64,000 nt of DNA from Alkalilimnicola sp. S0819 (GTDB lineage Bacteria; Pseudomonadota; Gammaproteobacteria; Nitrococcales; WHIW01): the NCBI RefSeq assembly GCF_009295635.1, contig NZ_WHIW01000010.1, positions 52,206 through 116,205 on the forward strand, given 5' to 3'. A program made the translations under genes and the position numbers. Each line of letters starts with the position of its first letter. Within the stretch, counting starts at the first letter, position 1. Of the stretch, positions 1 to 9,159 are shown piece after piece. The notes beneath the pieces were generated by a model that did no database searches, had not been told where the DNA came from, and saw only the letters and a list, made by a program, of their open reading frames with translations.

Positions 1-698
1 CGGTGGAGCCGCTGGAGACCCTGGATGCCGTGATGGACCAGCGCATCGCCCCCGGCACCCGCAACTTCTGCCAGGAGCCGGCGATGACCGCCGAGCAGTT
101 GGCCCAGGCACTCAATGCCGGTCACGAGGCGGTGCAGCGGGCCGGCGATATCCACATGCTGATCGGCGGCGAGATGGGCATCGGCAACACCAGCGCGGCC
201 AGCGCCGTGGCCGCCGCCGTGCTGGGCCTGAGTGCCGCCGAACTGACCGGGCCGGGTACCGGCCTGGATGCCGCCGGTGTCGCCCGCAAGGCGGCGATCA
301 TTCAGCGCGGTCTGGAGCGACACGGGGTGAGCGAGCCCCTGGATGCGCTGCGCTGCCTGGGGGGCTTCGAGCTGGCGGCGCTGGTGGGCGCCTACCTGGC
401 CTGTGGTCAGGCACGTTTGCCGGTGCTGGTGGACGGCTTCATCAGCAGTGTGGCGGCCTTGGTGGCGGTGCGCCTGCGGCCCGAGTTGCGGGACTGGCTG
501 ATCTTCAGTCACCGTTCCGCCGAGCCGGGGCATGCCCGGGTGCTGGAAGAACTGGCGGCCGAGCCGCTGCTGGATCTGGGCATGTGCCTGGGTGAGGCCA
601 GCGGCGCCATGGTGGCGGTGCCCCTGCTGCGCACCGCCTGCAGCCTGCACGACAACATGGCCACCTTCGACGAGGCCGGAATCAGCGGGGGCGGCTGA
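1..698 (+). CDS. cobT: Nicotinate-nucleotide--dimethylbenzimidazole phosphoribosyltransferase, C-terminal part (5' end outside window)
   Basis: CobT activates the lower ligand of B12 by moving phosphoribose from nicotinate mononucleotide to dimethylbenzimidazole, giving alpha-ribazole phosphate. About 231 residues are visible; full CobT is about 350, so the N-terminal third lies left of the window and the codon at 3 is probably internal. The family signatures are present: [12 protein letters not shown], the GPGTGLD stretch, and near the end [14 protein letters not shown], whose Glu corresponds to the catalytic base in the family. The stop codon overlaps the cobC start by one base (TGATG), so cobT, cobC and cobS look translationally coupled. 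cobU/cobP would be expected upstream but is not visible. Confidence 0.95.
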   Translation, partial: VEPLETLDAVMDQRIAPGTRNFCQEPAMTAEQLAQALNAGHEAVQRAGDIHMLIGGEMGIGNTSAASAVAAAVLGLSAAELTGPGTGLDAAGVARKAAIIQRGLERHGVSEPLDALRCLGGFELAALVGAYLACGQARLPVLVDGFISSVAALVAVRLRPELRDWLIFSHRSAEPGHARVLEELAAEPLLDLGMCLGEASGAMVAVPLLRTACSLHDNMATFDEAGISGGG

Positions 699-1321
699 TG
701 CACGCCCATCCCAGCGGCGAACCGGGCTTCATCGATCTGTTGCGCCACGGCGAGCCCCGGGGCGGCGCGCGCTATCGGGGCCACCTGGACGACCCCCTGT
801 CCGAGCGGGGCTGGCAACAGATGCGCGAGGCCTGTGCCGGCGCCACACCCTGGCGACAGCTGGTCAGCTCACCGCTGCTGCGGTGCCGGGCTTTCGCCGA
901 GGCGCTGGCCGCCGAGCACGAACTGCCCTGCCGGGTCGAGCCGGACCTGCGCGAAATCAGCTTCGGCGACTGGGAGGGGCTGACGGCAAGCCAGGTGCAG
1001 GAGCGCGACGCCGAGGCGCTGCAGCGCTACTGGCAGGACCCGGTGCGGCACACGCCCCCCGGCGGCGAGCCGCTGACCGACTGCCACCGAAGGGTGGGCG
1101 CGGTGCTGGACAGCCTGCTGGACGAGGCCGAGGGGGATCATCTGCTGGTCATCGCCCATGGCGGCATCATTCGATTGTTGCTGGCGCGGGTGCTGGAAAT
1201 GCCCCTGCACGCCGTGCTGCGGCTGGAGGTGGCCAACGCCAGCCTGAGCCGCTTGCGGGTGCAGCGGGACATCAACGGCAGGCTCGCGCCCAGCCTGGTA
1301 TTTCACGGAGGGCGTCCGTGA
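698..1321 (+). CDS. cobC: Alpha-ribazole phosphatase (histidine phosphatase family)
   Basis: This 207-residue protein of the phosphoglycerate-mutase-like histidine phosphatase superfamily has the N-terminal LLRHGEP motif with the catalytic His (about residue 17) and the second catalytic His in LLVIAHGGII. In B12 synthesis the enzyme removes the 5'-phosphate of alpha-ribazole phosphate made by CobT. The position between cobT and cobS supports CobC over a general phosphatase. The start overlaps the cobT stop and the stop overlaps the cobS start (GTGATG), each by one base. The family is broad, so the assignment leans on context. Confidence 0.9.
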   Translation: MHAHPSGEPGFIDLLRHGEPRGGARYRGHLDDPLSERGWQQMREACAGATPWRQLVSSPLLRCRAFAEALAAEHELPCRVEPDLREISFGDWEGLTASQVQERDAEALQRYWQDPVRHTPPGGEPLTDCHRRVGAVLDSLLDEAEGDHLLVIAHGGIIRLLLARVLEMPLHAVLRLEVANASLSRLRVQRDINGRLAPSLVFHGGRP

Positions 1322-2052
1322 TGGCCGGCCGCAGCCTGTTGCTGGCGGTGCAGTTCCTCACCCGGCTGCCGGTGCGGGTGAGCTGGAGTGACCAGGCGGC
1401 GGGGCGTTCCCTGCTTTATTACCCGCTGGTGGGCCTGGCCATGGGGCTGCTGTTGCTGCTGCTGGCCTGGCCCTTGGGCGGGGCCGCCGCCGGCCTGGCC
1501 GCCGCGGTGCTGCTCACGGTCTGGGTGTTGGCCAGCGCGGCCCTGCATCTGGACGGCCTGGCCGATGCCGCCGACGCCTGGCTGGGCGGGCAGGGCGACC
1601 GGGAACGCACCCTGGAGATCATGAAAGACCCCCGCTGCGGCCCCATGGCGGTGGTGGTGCTGGTGCTGTTGTTGCTGCTGAAATGGCAGGCGCTGGCGGA
1701 ATTGCTGGCCCGCGGCGAAGCCGGCTGGGCGCTGTTGCTGGCGCCGGTGCTGGGGCGCCTGTCGGCCCTGGCCCTGTTCCGCGACACCCCTTACGTGCGC
1801 GCCGGGGGGCTGGGCAGCGCGCTGGCCGCCTATCTGCCCCGTGACCAGGCGCTGTGGGTACTGGGCGGCGTGCTGCTGTTGGCCGTGCTGGTCCCCGGTG
1901 GCCTGTGGGCGGTGCTGGCGGCGGCGCTGATGTACGGCGGCTGTCGCTGGCTGATGCTGCGCCGGCTTGGCGGCATCACCGGGGATACCACCGGGGCCTT
2001 GATCGAACTGGTGGAGTTGGCTGTGTTGCTGGCGCTGGCTTTGCAGGCTTGA
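1321..2052 (+). CDS. cobS: Adenosylcobinamide-GDP ribazoletransferase (cobalamin synthase)
   Basis: This 243-residue integral membrane enzyme joins adenosylcobinamide-GDP to alpha-ribazole, the last assembly step of B12. It has several strongly hydrophobic segments rich in Leu/Val/Ala and the family metal-binding motif DGLADAADAW at about residue 80. The start at 1321 overlaps the cobC stop; a longer reading extending upstream to 532 in this frame is an artefact of the GC-rich reading through cobC. This CobS is the cobalamin synthase, not the unrelated cobaltochelatase subunit that shares the name. Confidence 0.94.
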   Translation: MAGRSLLLAVQFLTRLPVRVSWSDQAAGRSLLYYPLVGLAMGLLLLLLAWPLGGAAAGLAAAVLLTVWVLASAALHLDGLADAADAWLGGQGDRERTLEIMKDPRCGPMAVVVLVLLLLLKWQALAELLARGEAGWALLLAPVLGRLSALALFRDTPYVRAGGLGSALAAYLPRDQALWVLGGVLLLAVLVPGGLWAVLAAALMYGGCRWLMLRRLGGITGDTTGALIELVELAVLLALALQA

Positions 2053-2119
2053 TGGTTCGCAGCGGAGCGGTTCCGCAAGCTCGAAGGCTGCCTCTCGGCT
2101 CGCGAAACCCCACCGTTGC

Positions 2120-2155
2120 AAGCCGCGGTTCAAGCCGGTGACTCCGTCGCGGCTT
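2120..2155 (+). terminator. Possible hairpin terminator after cobS
   Basis: Perfect 8-bp arms (AAGCCGCG at 2120-2127, CGCGGCTT at 2148-2155) flank a 20-base loop about 70 bases after the cobS stop. There is no T-run behind it, so intrinsic termination is only a possibility. Confidence 0.35.
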
Positions 2156-2250
2156 GATCACACATTATGCCTCGTAAAGAGTGCACCCTTCCCGTCTCTG
2201 CCCATCAGGAGTACGCTTGGACGTACATCCAAAGGTCTTCAGGAGGTTCT

Positions 2251-2532
2251 ATGGTACGTACGCGATTTGATGAGGATATTCGGCCGCTCACCGAGTTCCG
2301 GTCGGGCGCGGCCTCGTTCTTGAAGCAGATTCATGAAACTAAGCGTCCGCTCGTACTCACCCAGCGTGGACGGGGCGTGGCGGTGCTCGTTGATGTTCGT
2401 CAGTACGAGGCGATGCAGGAGCGGCTTGAGCTACTGGAGGATTTGTACCAAGCCGATCGGCAGCTTCAGGCGGGAGAAGGCGTCGATCACAAGGATGCGA
2501 AGGCTCGTGTCCTTGCCCGGCTCAAGAAGTGA
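2251..2532 (+). CDS. Type II antitoxin, Phd/YefM family
   Basis: This 93-residue protein has the Phd/YefM fold pattern: an N-terminal DNA-binding segment (residues 5-55, with IRPLTEFRSGAASFLKQI and then PLVLTQRGRGVAVLVD) and a charged C-terminal tail that would wrap the toxin. I chose the ATG at 2251 because a perfect AGGAGG lies at 2241-2246; upstream in-frame codons lack a ribosome site and would add residues atypical of the family. The stop overlaps the toxin start. It should neutralise the toxin and repress its own promoter. It is probably a gene cassette, because an attC-like site follows the toxin. Confidence 0.9.
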   Translation: MVRTRFDEDIRPLTEFRSGAASFLKQIHETKRPLVLTQRGRGVAVLVDVRQYEAMQERLELLEDLYQADRQLQAGEGVDHKDAKARVLARLKK

Positions 2533-2828
2533 ATATCGTCTGGTCGCCCTTGGCGCTTGAGCGGGTCGAGGAGTACGCCGAGTACATCGCGCTGGATAGT
2601 CCGGCGGCGGCTGTTCAGTGGGTGGATGAGATCTTCGCGAAAGTTGATGCTCTGGCGGGTTTTCCCGAGATCGGCCGCAGCGTCCCGGAGTTGAGCAGGG
2701 CCGACGTCCGGGAGCTCTTCCATGGCCAGTACCGGATCATTTATCGCGTGGATCGCTCGGTCTTCGTCCTCACGGTCAGGCACACCAGCCAGCTGCTTAC
2801 AGACGCTGATGTCGAAGACGATGCGTAA
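2529..2828 (+). CDS. Type II toxin, RelE/ParE family
   Basis: This 99-residue ParE/RelE-like toxin starts at a GTG that overlaps the antitoxin stop by four bases. The pattern fits the family: VEEYAEYIALDSPAAAVQWVDEI helices, then FPEIGRSVPE and the strand pair VRELFHGQYRIIYRV followed by VFVLTVRHTSQLL. The ParE branch (gyrase poison) is more likely than an mRNA interferase given the GRSVPE and YRIIYRV pattern, but this is inference. Such pairs are frequent stabilising cargo in chromosomal cassette arrays. Confidence 0.9.
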   Translation: MNIVWSPLALERVEEYAEYIALDSPAAAVQWVDEIFAKVDALAGFPEIGRSVPELSRADVRELFHGQYRIIYRVDRSVFVLTVRHTSQLLTDADVEDDA

Positions 2829-2882
2829 CAAAACCATCGAGCGCGACGGCGAGGACGCCGCGACTCATGGTAAGCGTTGGGC
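2823..2882 (+). other. attC-like recombination site after the toxin-antitoxin pair
   Basis: The right core GTTGGGC (2876-2882) fits the GTTRRRY consensus. The left core GCGTAAC (2823-2829) ends in the required AAC. Between them lie imperfect inverted arms (from about 2834, ccatcgagcgcgac, against cgccgcgactcatgg) with unpaired bases, as in integron attC folds. Left and right cores do not match each other, which is what cassette exchange produces because TTRRRY belongs to the next cassette. Confidence 0.6.
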
Positions 2883-3972
2883 TGACGAAACGTCGCGCGG
2901 CAGGAACAACGGAATAATCGCGAATGAACAATGCTTGATACGCCCCTGACGAGGCTCCTCGGAATTCAGCACCCAATCCTCTCAGCGCCTATGGCTCTGG
3001 TTGCCGGTGGGCGGCTGGCCGCGGCAGTTTCCCGCGCCGGCGGATTGGGGTTCATCGGCGGAGGATACGGCGACGAAACGTGGCTGGAGCATGAGCTTGA
3101 AGTAGCCGGTGACGCTCCTATCGGTGTCGGATTTATCACATGGAGCTTGAAGTCGAAGCCTCAGCTGCTTGATCGGGCACTGGCCCACCAACCTCGCGCC
3201 CTAATGCTCTCGTTTGGCGAGCTTGCCCCGTTCGCCCAGAGGGTCAAAGATGCGGACTGCGTTCTGCTAGCGCAGGTGCAGAACTTGAAGCAGGCGGAGG
3301 CGGCGGTGGCCGAAGGCGCGGATGTCATCATCGCGCAGGGCACCGAAGCCGGCGGGCACGGTGCAAATCGGGCAACTCTTCCTCTCGTCCCTGCCATCGT
3401 TGATGCGGTCGGATCGGTTCCAGTTGTCGCCGCTGGAGGGATCGCCGACGGGCGCGGCGTGGCAGCCGTCCTGATGCTCGGCGCCAGTGGCGTGTTGATG
3501 GGCAGCCGCTTCTACGCTACAGAGGAATCTCTTGCTCATCCAGCAGCCAAAGCTGGAGCTGTAGAGGCATCTGGTGATGACACCGTTCGGAGCTCAGTCT
3601 TCGATGTGCTGCGGGGGTTCGACTGGCCGCAGCCGTACACCCTGCGCAGCGTCAGGAACGAGATGACAGAACGCTGGCACGCGGATATGGAAGACCTAGA
3701 AGATTCCTTGGCCACTGAGCGCCCACGTTTCCAGGCCGCGGTACAAGAGGGAGAGTTCCGGCTCGCCCCGCTTATAGTCGGCGAGGCGGTGGACCTGATT
3801 ACGACTGTGCCCAGAGCGCATAAGGTTGTGGAGGATATTGCACATGAGGCTGCCGCTCTTCTCCGGCAAGGGCCACCGGGTATAAACGTCCGGGGAGCAG
3901 CCCAACAATGAGCTAGAGCCCGACCGTTTGAAAGCCGCGCGGCGGCTTTCAAACGGCGGCTCCGCTCAAGCG
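2877..3972 (+). mobile_element. Integron-type gene cassette carrying a nitronate monooxygenase
   Basis: The cassette is bounded by cleavage points between G and TT in GTTGGGC (2876/2877) and GTTGGAC (3972/3973). It holds one gene in the usual orientation, with its own attC at the 3' end. The cassette's first bases TTGGGC are the exact complement of the left core GCCCAA at 3900-3905, so the circularised form would rebuild a fully matched attC. No integrase gene of the IntI type is in the window. Confidence 0.65.
2931..3911 (+). CDS. Nitronate monooxygenase family flavoprotein (2-nitropropane dioxygenase-like)
   Basis: This 326-residue FMN-dependent TIM-barrel enzyme of the NMO family oxidises alkyl nitronates. 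The N-terminus LGIQHPILSAPMA, the substrate/flavin region GTEAGGHGA (about residues 139-147) and the phosphate-binding segment VAAGGIADGRGVAAVLMLGASGVLMGSR are typical, written here in parts: VAAGGIADG, then VLMLGASGVLMGSR. The family also contains enoyl reductase-like members, so the substrate is unproven. The ATG at 2931 follows the cassette boundary by about 50 bases, a common layout for cassettes read from an outside promoter. The gene has no obvious link to the surrounding B12 genes. Confidence 0.88.
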   Translation: MLDTPLTRLLGIQHPILSAPMALVAGGRLAAAVSRAGGLGFIGGGYGDETWLEHELEVAGDAPIGVGFITWSLKSKPQLLDRALAHQPRALMLSFGELAPFAQRVKDADCVLLAQVQNLKQAEAAVAEGADVIIAQGTEAGGHGANRATLPLVPAIVDAVGSVPVVAAGGIADGRGVAAVLMLGASGVLMGSRFYATEESLAHPAAKAGAVEASGDDTVRSSVFDVLRGFDWPQPYTLRSVRNEMTERWHADMEDLEDSLATERPRFQAAVQEGEFRLAPLIVGEAVDLITTVPRAHKVVEDIAHEAAALLRQGPPGINVRGAAQQ

Positions 3973-3978
3973 TTGGAC
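3900..3978 (+). other. attC site of the nitronate monooxygenase cassette
   Basis: This 79-base imperfect palindrome has left core GCCCAAC (3900-3906, RYYYAAC) and right core GTTGGAC (3972-3978, GTTRRRY). The inner boxes TGAGCTAGAGCC (from about 3909) and GGCTCCGCTCA (3957-3967) pair with extra unpaired bases, and a central hairpin of CGTTTGAAAGCCGC with its complement closes it. The left core overlaps the end of the coding sequence, as is common for cassettes. Together these are textbook attC features. Confidence 0.75.
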
Positions 3979-3999
3979 GGACTTGGCACCGACAGATGG

Positions 4000-4189
4000 G
4001 GTTCCGGGGTGGGTGTGGTCTCGGGCGGCCGTCGATGCAGCCGAGCATCGCAGCCGGAAAGGGATCAGCGAGCAGCTTGTTTGAGCGTAGCGAGTTTGCT
4101 GCTCGCCCCTTTCCGGCGAGAGGCGCAGGGTAGCCCGGCGCAGCCGGGCCAAATCGTGGGCCGCCCGAGACCACACCCACCCCGGAACC
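4000..4189. repeat. Long inverted repeat (31-bp perfect arms) between the cassette and cobQ
   Basis: The arm at 4000-4030 is the exact reverse complement of 4159-4189. The 128 bases between them contain further self-complementary stretches (CCGGAAAGGG against CCCCTTTCCGG). The 9-mer GGCACCGAC occurs directly on both sides (3985-3993 and 4190-4198). No coding sequence is convincing in the whole gene-free stretch 3912-4274; it holds the attC site and this structure. It could be a small non-autonomous element or an elaborate bidirectional terminator between convergent operons. Confidence 0.7.
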
Positions 4190-4274
4190 GGCACCGACGT
4201 TCCAGCCCCTTCCAGTGGCCTCTCGTCTTTCCCCTCTACACCCCGAACGAACGATTCACCGGCACCGGCCCCGT

Positions 4275-5729
4275 CTACCGCTCCAGACCCAGCAAGGCAT
4301 CCAACCGCGTCCAGTCCAGGTGCTGTTCCACGCAATCCGCCAGCCGGTCGATATTGGCTTCCCGCAACGCCTGATAATCCAGCTCCTCCACCCGCGCCAG
4401 CCCCGCCCAGCGCAGCAGCGCCTCGCGGGCCGGCGCGGCGTCGAACAGGCCGTGCAGATAGCTGCCGCGGATCTGCTCGTCGGCCGAGCGAGCCCCTTCC
4501 GGTTGCCCCGCCAGCTCCAGCAGCGGCCGGCCAAGCGCCGGGCCCTCGCTGACGCCGCAGTGGATCTCGTAGCCTTCGGCGCGGACCCGCTCCGGCAGCA
4601 GCTCACCCTCCACCCGGCGCAGTTGCTTGTCCGGCGCGAGCCGAGTCTCCATATCCAGCAGCCCCAGCCCCGGGCTGCTACCCGCCGGCCCCTCCACGCC
4701 CAGCGGGTCGTGCAATTCACGGCCCAACATCTGATAGCCGCCGCAGATCCCCAGCAGCTTGCCGCCGTAGCGCAGGTGGCGCTGTATCGCCGCCTCCCAG
4801 CCCTGCTCGCGCAGCCAGGCCAGATCGGCCCGCACACTCTTGGAGCCGGGCAGCACCATCAGGTCCGCCGGCGGAATGGCCTGGCCCGGGCCGATCAGGC
4901 GGCAATCCACCTGCGGGTGCAGGCGCAGCGCGTCCAGATCCGTGTGATTGCTGATCCGGGGCAGCGCCGGGCAGATCACCCGCAACTCCCCCGCCCTCGA
5001 CTGCACCGCATTGCTCAGACTGTCCTCGGCTTCCAGGTGCAGCCCCTGCAGATAGGGCAGCACCCCCAGCACCGGAATCCCGGTGCGCTCGCTGAGCCAT
5101 TCCAGGCCCGGGCGCAGCAGCTCCGGGTCGCCGCGGAAGCGATTGATGACAAAGCCCGCCAGGCGCGCCCGCTCGCTGGCGCTCAACAGCTCCACCGTGC
5201 CCACCAGGGTGGCGAAGACACCGCCCCGGTCGATGTCCGCCACCAGGATCACCGGACAGTCCACCGCCTCGGCGAAGCCCATATTGGCGATGTCGTTCTC
5301 CCGCAGATTGATCTCCGCCGGGCTGCCCGCGCCCTCGACCACCAGCACCCGGTGGGCCGCCGCCAGCCGGCCGTGGGATTCCAGTACCACCGCCCGGGCG
5401 CGGCGCTTGTAGGCGTGGTAATCGGTGGCCGCCATATTGCCCACGCTGCGCCCCTGCAGGATTACCTGGGCGCCCTGGTCGGTGTTGGGCTTGAGCAGCA
5501 CCGGGTTCATGTCGCTGTGGGGCTCCAGCCCGCAGGCCTGGGCCTGCACCGCCTGGGAGCGGCCGATTTCACCGCCATCCACGGTCACCGCGCTGTTCAG
5601 CGCCATGTTCTGGGGCTTGAACGGCGCCACCGAGACGCCCCGTCGGCGTATGGCCCGGCACAGGGCGGTGACCAGGGCGCTCTTGCCGGCATCCGAGGTG
5701 GTGCCTTGGACCATCAGGGTGCGGCTCAT
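4275..5729 (-). CDS. cobQ: Cobyric acid synthase
   Basis: CobQ amidates four carboxyl side chains (b, d, e, g) of adenosylcobyrinic acid a,c-diamide using glutamine and ATP. The 484-residue protein has an N-terminal dethiobiotin-synthetase-like P-loop domain ([19 protein letters not shown] at residues 6-24) and a C-terminal class I glutamine amidotransferase domain with the nucleophilic Cys in [11 protein letters not shown] and a downstream His-containing end. The ATG at 5729 matches the family N-terminus [10 protein letters not shown] and overlaps the btuF stop by four bases; an in-frame extension to 5882 is not needed. It is the last gene of the riboswitch-led operon. Confidence 0.96.
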   Translation of the reverse strand: MSRTLMVQGTTSDAGKSALVTALCRAIRRRGVSVAPFKPQNMALNSAVTVDGGEIGRSQAVQAQACGLEPHSDMNPVLLKPNTDQGAQVILQGRSVGNMAATDYHAYKRRARAVVLESHGRLAAAHRVLVVEGAGSPAEINLRENDIANMGFAEAVDCPVILVADIDRGGVFATLVGTVELLSASERARLAGFVINRFRGDPELLRPGLEWLSERTGIPVLGVLPYLQGLHLEAEDSLSNAVQSRAGELRVICPALPRISNHTDLDALRLHPQVDCRLIGPGQAIPPADLMVLPGSKSVRADLAWLREQGWEAAIQRHLRYGGKLLGICGGYQMLGRELHDPLGVEGPAGSSPGLGLLDMETRLAPDKQLRRVEGELLPERVRAEGYEIHCGVSEGPALGRPLLELAGQPEGARSADEQIRGSYLHGLFDAAPAREALLRWAGLARVEELDYQALREANIDRLADCVEQHLDWTRLDALLGLER

Positions 5730-6607
5730 GGCTGGCGGGCCTGTTCCAGATGGGCGCAGACGCGTTCGGCGCCTTCCAGGATGCGCGGGCTGTGGCGCTG
5801 CAGCAGGGCCGGCGGTACGAAGTACAGATGCGCCAGGCGTACCGCCTGCAGGTCCTTCCAGCGTGCCCAGTTGTCCAGCCACTCCGGACGCTCATCGCCC
5901 ATGCCGCTGGCGATGATGACCTCCGGGTCCCGGGCCAGCACCGCCTCGACGCTGATGCGCGGTGTCAGACTGGCGGCGTCGGCGAACACGTTGCGCCCGC
6001 CGCACAGGTGGATCACCTGGCTGATCAGGTGCGCATCGTTGACGGTCATCAGCGGCTGGTACCAGACCTGGTAGAACACGCTCAGGGGCGGGCGCCGGGA
6101 ATAGCGCTCCCGCAGTCTCTGGTGGCGGGCGCGGAACTCGGCGGCGGCGGTTCGGGCCTGCTCCTCGGTGCCGGCCAGCGTGCCCAGGCGCTCCACCGAG
6201 CGGGCGATATCGTTCAGGTTCTTCGGTTCGCTGATGTACACCGTGTAGCCCAGGGCCTGCAGCCGCTCGATGGTGCTGGCGCCGTTGCCGCTGTGCCAGC
6301 CCACCACCAGATCCGGCTGCAGCGCCGCCAGGCGTTCGTAATCCACCCGCTTGTAGCTGCCGACCCGGGGTATCTGCTCGGCCTCGGCGGGGTAGTCGCT
6401 GTGGCTCACCGTGCCCACCAGATACTCCCCGGCCCCGGCGGTATAGAGGATTTCGGTGGCGTGGGGGGCGAGGCTGACGATGCGCCGAGCAGGAGACTGC
6501 AGGCTCACGGTGCGACCGCGATCGTCCTCCACTCGCAGCGGCGTATCGGCCGCGGCCGATACGCCGAGCGTGCTCAGCAACAGGATGGCGAGCAGGGTGC
6601 GCATCAT
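5726..6607 (-). CDS. btuF: Cobalamin-binding periplasmic protein of the B12 ABC transporter
   Basis: This 293-residue substrate-binding protein (class III, BtuF/FhuD type) has a signal peptide ([20 protein letters not shown]). The mature protein begins with the typical [18 protein letters not shown] start, here [20 protein letters not shown], and ends with the [16 protein letters not shown] helix. It would hand cobalamin, cobinamide or another corrinoid to BtuCD, whose genes lie at 19244-21042. The start overlaps the cobD stop by four bases. Substrate assignment rests on the surrounding B12 genes, since the fold is shared with haem and siderophore binders. Confidence 0.9.
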   Translation of the reverse strand: MMRTLLAILLLSTLGVSAAADTPLRVEDDRGRTVSLQSPARRIVSLAPHATEILYTAGAGEYLVGTVSHSDYPAEAEQIPRVGSYKRVDYERLAALQPDLVVGWHSGNGASTIERLQALGYTVYISEPKNLNDIARSVERLGTLAGTEEQARTAAAEFRARHQRLRERYSRRPPLSVFYQVWYQPLMTVNDAHLISQVIHLCGGRNVFADAASLTPRISVEAVLARDPEVIIASGMGDERPEWLDNWARWKDLQAVRLAHLYFVPPALLQRHSPRILEGAERVCAHLEQARQP

Positions 6608-7581
6608 GGTGTGATCGTCCTCAGGTGCCGGGTCAGGCGTTGCCAGTCCGCCCCGGTGCCGGGCAGGCCGAAGCGCAGCGCGGCGGGTTGGGTAAAACAG
6701 CGCAGCAGTATGCCGGCGCGGGCGTGGTGCTCGGCCAGCCGGGCGGCGTCCTCGTGGGGTACGTAGGCGAACAGCGGCGTGCTGCCGGCGCAGGCCAGGC
6801 CGGCCTCTTCCAGCAGGGTGCGCAGGCGTTGGCTGTCAGCGAGCAGGCGCTGGCGGGTGGCGTGTTGCCAGTCCCGGTCCGCCAGTGCGGCCCGCGCCGC
6901 GACCCGGGCGGGGCCGCTCACCGGCCAGGGCCCCAGCAGGCGCTGCAGTGCGCTCAGCAAGGGCGGGGCGGCGAGCACGAAACCCACCCGGGCGCCCGCC
7001 AGGCCGAAGAACTTGCCCAGGGAGCGCAGCACGATCAGCCCTTCGTGGTGGCTATCCGCCGCCAGGCTGTGCTCGGGCCGGACATCGGCGAAGGCCTCGT
7101 CCACCACCAGCCAGCCGCCCCGGGCGGCCAGTTGCCGCTGCCAGCTCAGCAGCTTCTCGCGCGGGTACTGACGGGCGGTGGGGTTGTCCGGGTTGACCAA
7201 TACCAGCACGTCCAGCCAGGGCGGCAGTTCCTCGTCGCCGTCCGGGCGGACGATGCGATGCCCGGCGGCCCGCCAGGCCGCCTCGTGCTCGGCATAGCTG
7301 CCCGCGGCGATGGCCACCGCGCCGGGCTTTCGCAGCCGGGGCAGGGCCTGGATGGCCGCCTGGCTGCCGGCGACGGTCAGCAGCGAGCGGGCACCGTAAT
7401 AGTCCCGGGCCGCCTCCTCCAGGCCATCTTCCAGTTCCGGCAGGCGCTGCCAGCTGGCGGCGGTGATGGGCGGCACCGGGTAGGCCAGCGGGTTGAGTCC
7501 GGTGGACAGATCCAGCCAGTCCTCATAGGGAATGCCGTAGTGCCGGGCGGCGGCCCGAACGCGGCCTCCGTGCTCAAGCAT
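6604..7581 (-). CDS. cobD: L-threonine-O-3-phosphate decarboxylase / CobC-type aminotransferase-fold enzyme
   Basis: This PLP enzyme makes (R)-1-amino-2-propanol phosphate, the linker of the B12 nucleotide loop. The 325-residue fold type I protein begins [18 protein letters not shown], a family hallmark, followed by [12 protein letters not shown]. The PLP lysine is in [14 protein letters not shown]. The start at 7581 overlaps cbiB by eight bases; a reading extended upstream to 7731 runs antiparallel through cbiB codons and is not credible. Nomenclature differs: this is CobD of Salmonella, CobC of Pseudomonas denitrificans. Confidence 0.93.
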   Translation of the reverse strand: MLEHGGRVRAAARHYGIPYEDWLDLSTGLNPLAYPVPPITAASWQRLPELEDGLEEAARDYYGARSLLTVAGSQAAIQALPRLRKPGAVAIAAGSYAEHEAAWRAAGHRIVRPDGDEELPPWLDVLVLVNPDNPTARQYPREKLLSWQRQLAARGGWLVVDEAFADVRPEHSLAADSHHEGLIVLRSLGKFFGLAGARVGFVLAAPPLLSALQRLLGPWPVSGPARVAARAALADRDWQHATRQRLLADSQRLRTLLEEAGLACAGSTPLFAYVPHEDAARLAEHHARAGILLRCFTQPAALRFGLPGTGADWQRLTRHLRTITP

Positions 7582-8500
7582 GCGCCACCCCCAGTTGCAC
7601 CAGCAGAAACACCAGCGCCAGCGCCAGCCATAGCCAGAGGCTACGTTGCAGCAGGCCCAGGGCGGCGGTGATGGTGTCCGCATCGGCGGTCGGCCCCGCG
7701 CCCAGCCGGGGGCGCTCCCGCTCGACGCCATGGTAACGGGTCGGGCCGCCCAGGCTCACGCCCAGGGCGCCGGCGCCGGCGGCCATTACCGGGCCGGCAT
7801 TGGGACTGTCCCAGTGGGCGGCCTGGGTGCGCCAGCAGCGCAGGGCGGTGGCGGTGTGTCCCACCAGGGCGTAGCTCAACGCGGTGAGGCGCGCCGGCAA
7901 CAGATTGAGCAGATCATCCAGTCGGGCGGCGGCCCAGCCGAAGTGGCGGTAGCGGGCCGTGCGGTAGCCCCACATGGCATCCAGGGTGTTGGCCAGCCGG
8001 TAGGCCACGACACCGGGGGCGCCGGCGACCAGGAACCAGAACAGCGCGCCGAACACCGCATCGCTGCCGTTCTCCAGCAAGGATTCGGTGGTGGCCGTCG
8101 CCGCGCCGGTGGCGTCCAGCGCCTCGCTGTCGCGACTGACCAGCAGGCCCGCCGCCGCCCGCGCCGCCGGCAGGTCGCCGGCCTGCAGCGCATCACGCAC
8201 CCGTCGGCCATGCTCGGCCAGGCTGGCGCCGCCGATGCACAGATAAAGCAGCAGCACCGAGCACAGCGGGCCCCAGGTCTCCAGGCGGCTCAGGGTCGCC
8301 GCCAGCACCGTTGCCGGCAGCACCGCCAGCAGCCAGGCCAGCAGGCCGAACAGGCGGGCGGTGTAACGCCCCGACGCACGATTGCAGAGCCGCTCCAGGG
8401 CCTGCGCCAGTCGGCCGAAAGCCACCAGCGGGTGGCCCCGGCGGGGTTCACCCAGCCAGTAGTCCAGCACCACGGCGAGCAGCAGGGCGATGACGTTCAT
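7574..8500 (-). CDS. cbiB: Adenosylcobinamide-phosphate synthase
   Basis: CbiB (CobD in the aerobic naming) attaches aminopropanol (or its phosphate) to adenosylcobyric acid. The 308-residue membrane protein starts with the family signature [18 protein letters not shown] and contains [20 protein letters not shown] and [14 protein letters not shown], all characteristic. Several hydrophobic segments indicate an inner-membrane location. It overlaps bluB by four bases. Its substrate-supplying partner CobD is the next gene in the operon. Confidence 0.95.
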   Translation of the reverse strand: MNVIALLLAVVLDYWLGEPRRGHPLVAFGRLAQALERLCNRASGRYTARLFGLLAWLLAVLPATVLAATLSRLETWGPLCSVLLLYLCIGGASLAEHGRRVRDALQAGDLPAARAAAGLLVSRDSEALDATGAATATTESLLENGSDAVFGALFWFLVAGAPGVVAYRLANTLDAMWGYRTARYRHFGWAAARLDDLLNLLPARLTALSYALVGHTATALRCWRTQAAHWDSPNAGPVMAAGAGALGVSLGGPTRYHGVERERPRLGAGPTADADTITAALGLLQRSLWLWLALALVFLLVQLGVAHA

Positions 8501-9159
8501 GGCCAGGCCTGCTCGCCCCAGCGGTTCTGGTAGAGGAACTCCGACAGGGGCCGGGCTTTCGTCCAGTTCTCCTGCTCCAGCATGGGGCGGGCGTAGAAGG
8601 CTTCTACATGCCCCAGGCAGAGGATGGCGACGGGTTTGGCCCCCGCTGGCATGGCCAGCAGGCGGGCCACCTCGGTGGGTTCGAACAGCGACACCCAGCC
8701 CATGCCCAGGCCCTCGGCCCGGGCCGCCAGCCAGAGGTTCTGGATGGCGCAGGACACCGAAGCCAGGTCCATCTCCGGCAGGGTGCGCCGACCGAAGACG
8801 TGCTGCTCGCGACCGTCCATCAGCGCCGCCACCAGCAGTTCACCGCACTCCCGTATGCCCTCCACCTTCAGCCGCATGAACTCGGCGCCCCGCTCGCCCA
8901 ACGCCTCGGCGGTGCGTCGGCGTTCAGCCTCGGCCTGCTGGTGCAGGGCCTGGCGCAGGGCCGGATCGGTGATCCGCAGCAGCCGCCAGGGCTGCATCAG
9001 CCCGACGCTGGGGGCGCAGTGGGCGGCCTCCAGCACCCGGGCCAGCAGGTCCGGATCCACCGGGTCGGGCAGGAAGTGGCGCATGTCGCGGCGCTCGCGG
9101 ATCGCTCGGTACACTGCCTGCTGCTCCGCTGGGTCGAAAGCATGGGGCAGCGCGCTCAC
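8497..9159 (-). CDS. bluB: 5,6-dimethylbenzimidazole synthase
   Basis: BluB cannibalises reduced FMN with O2 to make dimethylbenzimidazole, the lower ligand of B12, so this organism probably makes true cobalamin and does so aerobically. The 220-residue nitroreductase-fold protein has [13 protein letters not shown] near residue 25, [13 protein letters not shown], and [15 protein letters not shown], matching BluB more closely than general nitroreductases. It overlaps cobO and cbiB by four bases each. Together with cobT and cobC it completes lower-ligand synthesis and activation. Confidence 0.94.
   Translation of the reverse strand: MSALPHAFDPAEQQAVYRAIRERRDMRHFLPDPVDPDLLARVLEAAHCAPSVGLMQPWRLLRITDPALRQALHQQAEAERRRTAEALGERGAEFMRLKVEGIRECGELLVAALMDGREQHVFGRRTLPEMDLASVSCAIQNLWLAARAEGLGMGWVSLFEPTEVARLLAMPAGAKPVAILCLGHVEAFYARPMLEQENWTKARPLSEFLYQNRWGEQAWP

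Noticed and set aside
2053..2250. attI or another attC at the left end of the toxin-antitoxin cassette
   Set aside because: I looked for GTTRRRY or the predicted TTACGC start and found only a near match (GTACGC, about 2208); the left boundary stays unknown.
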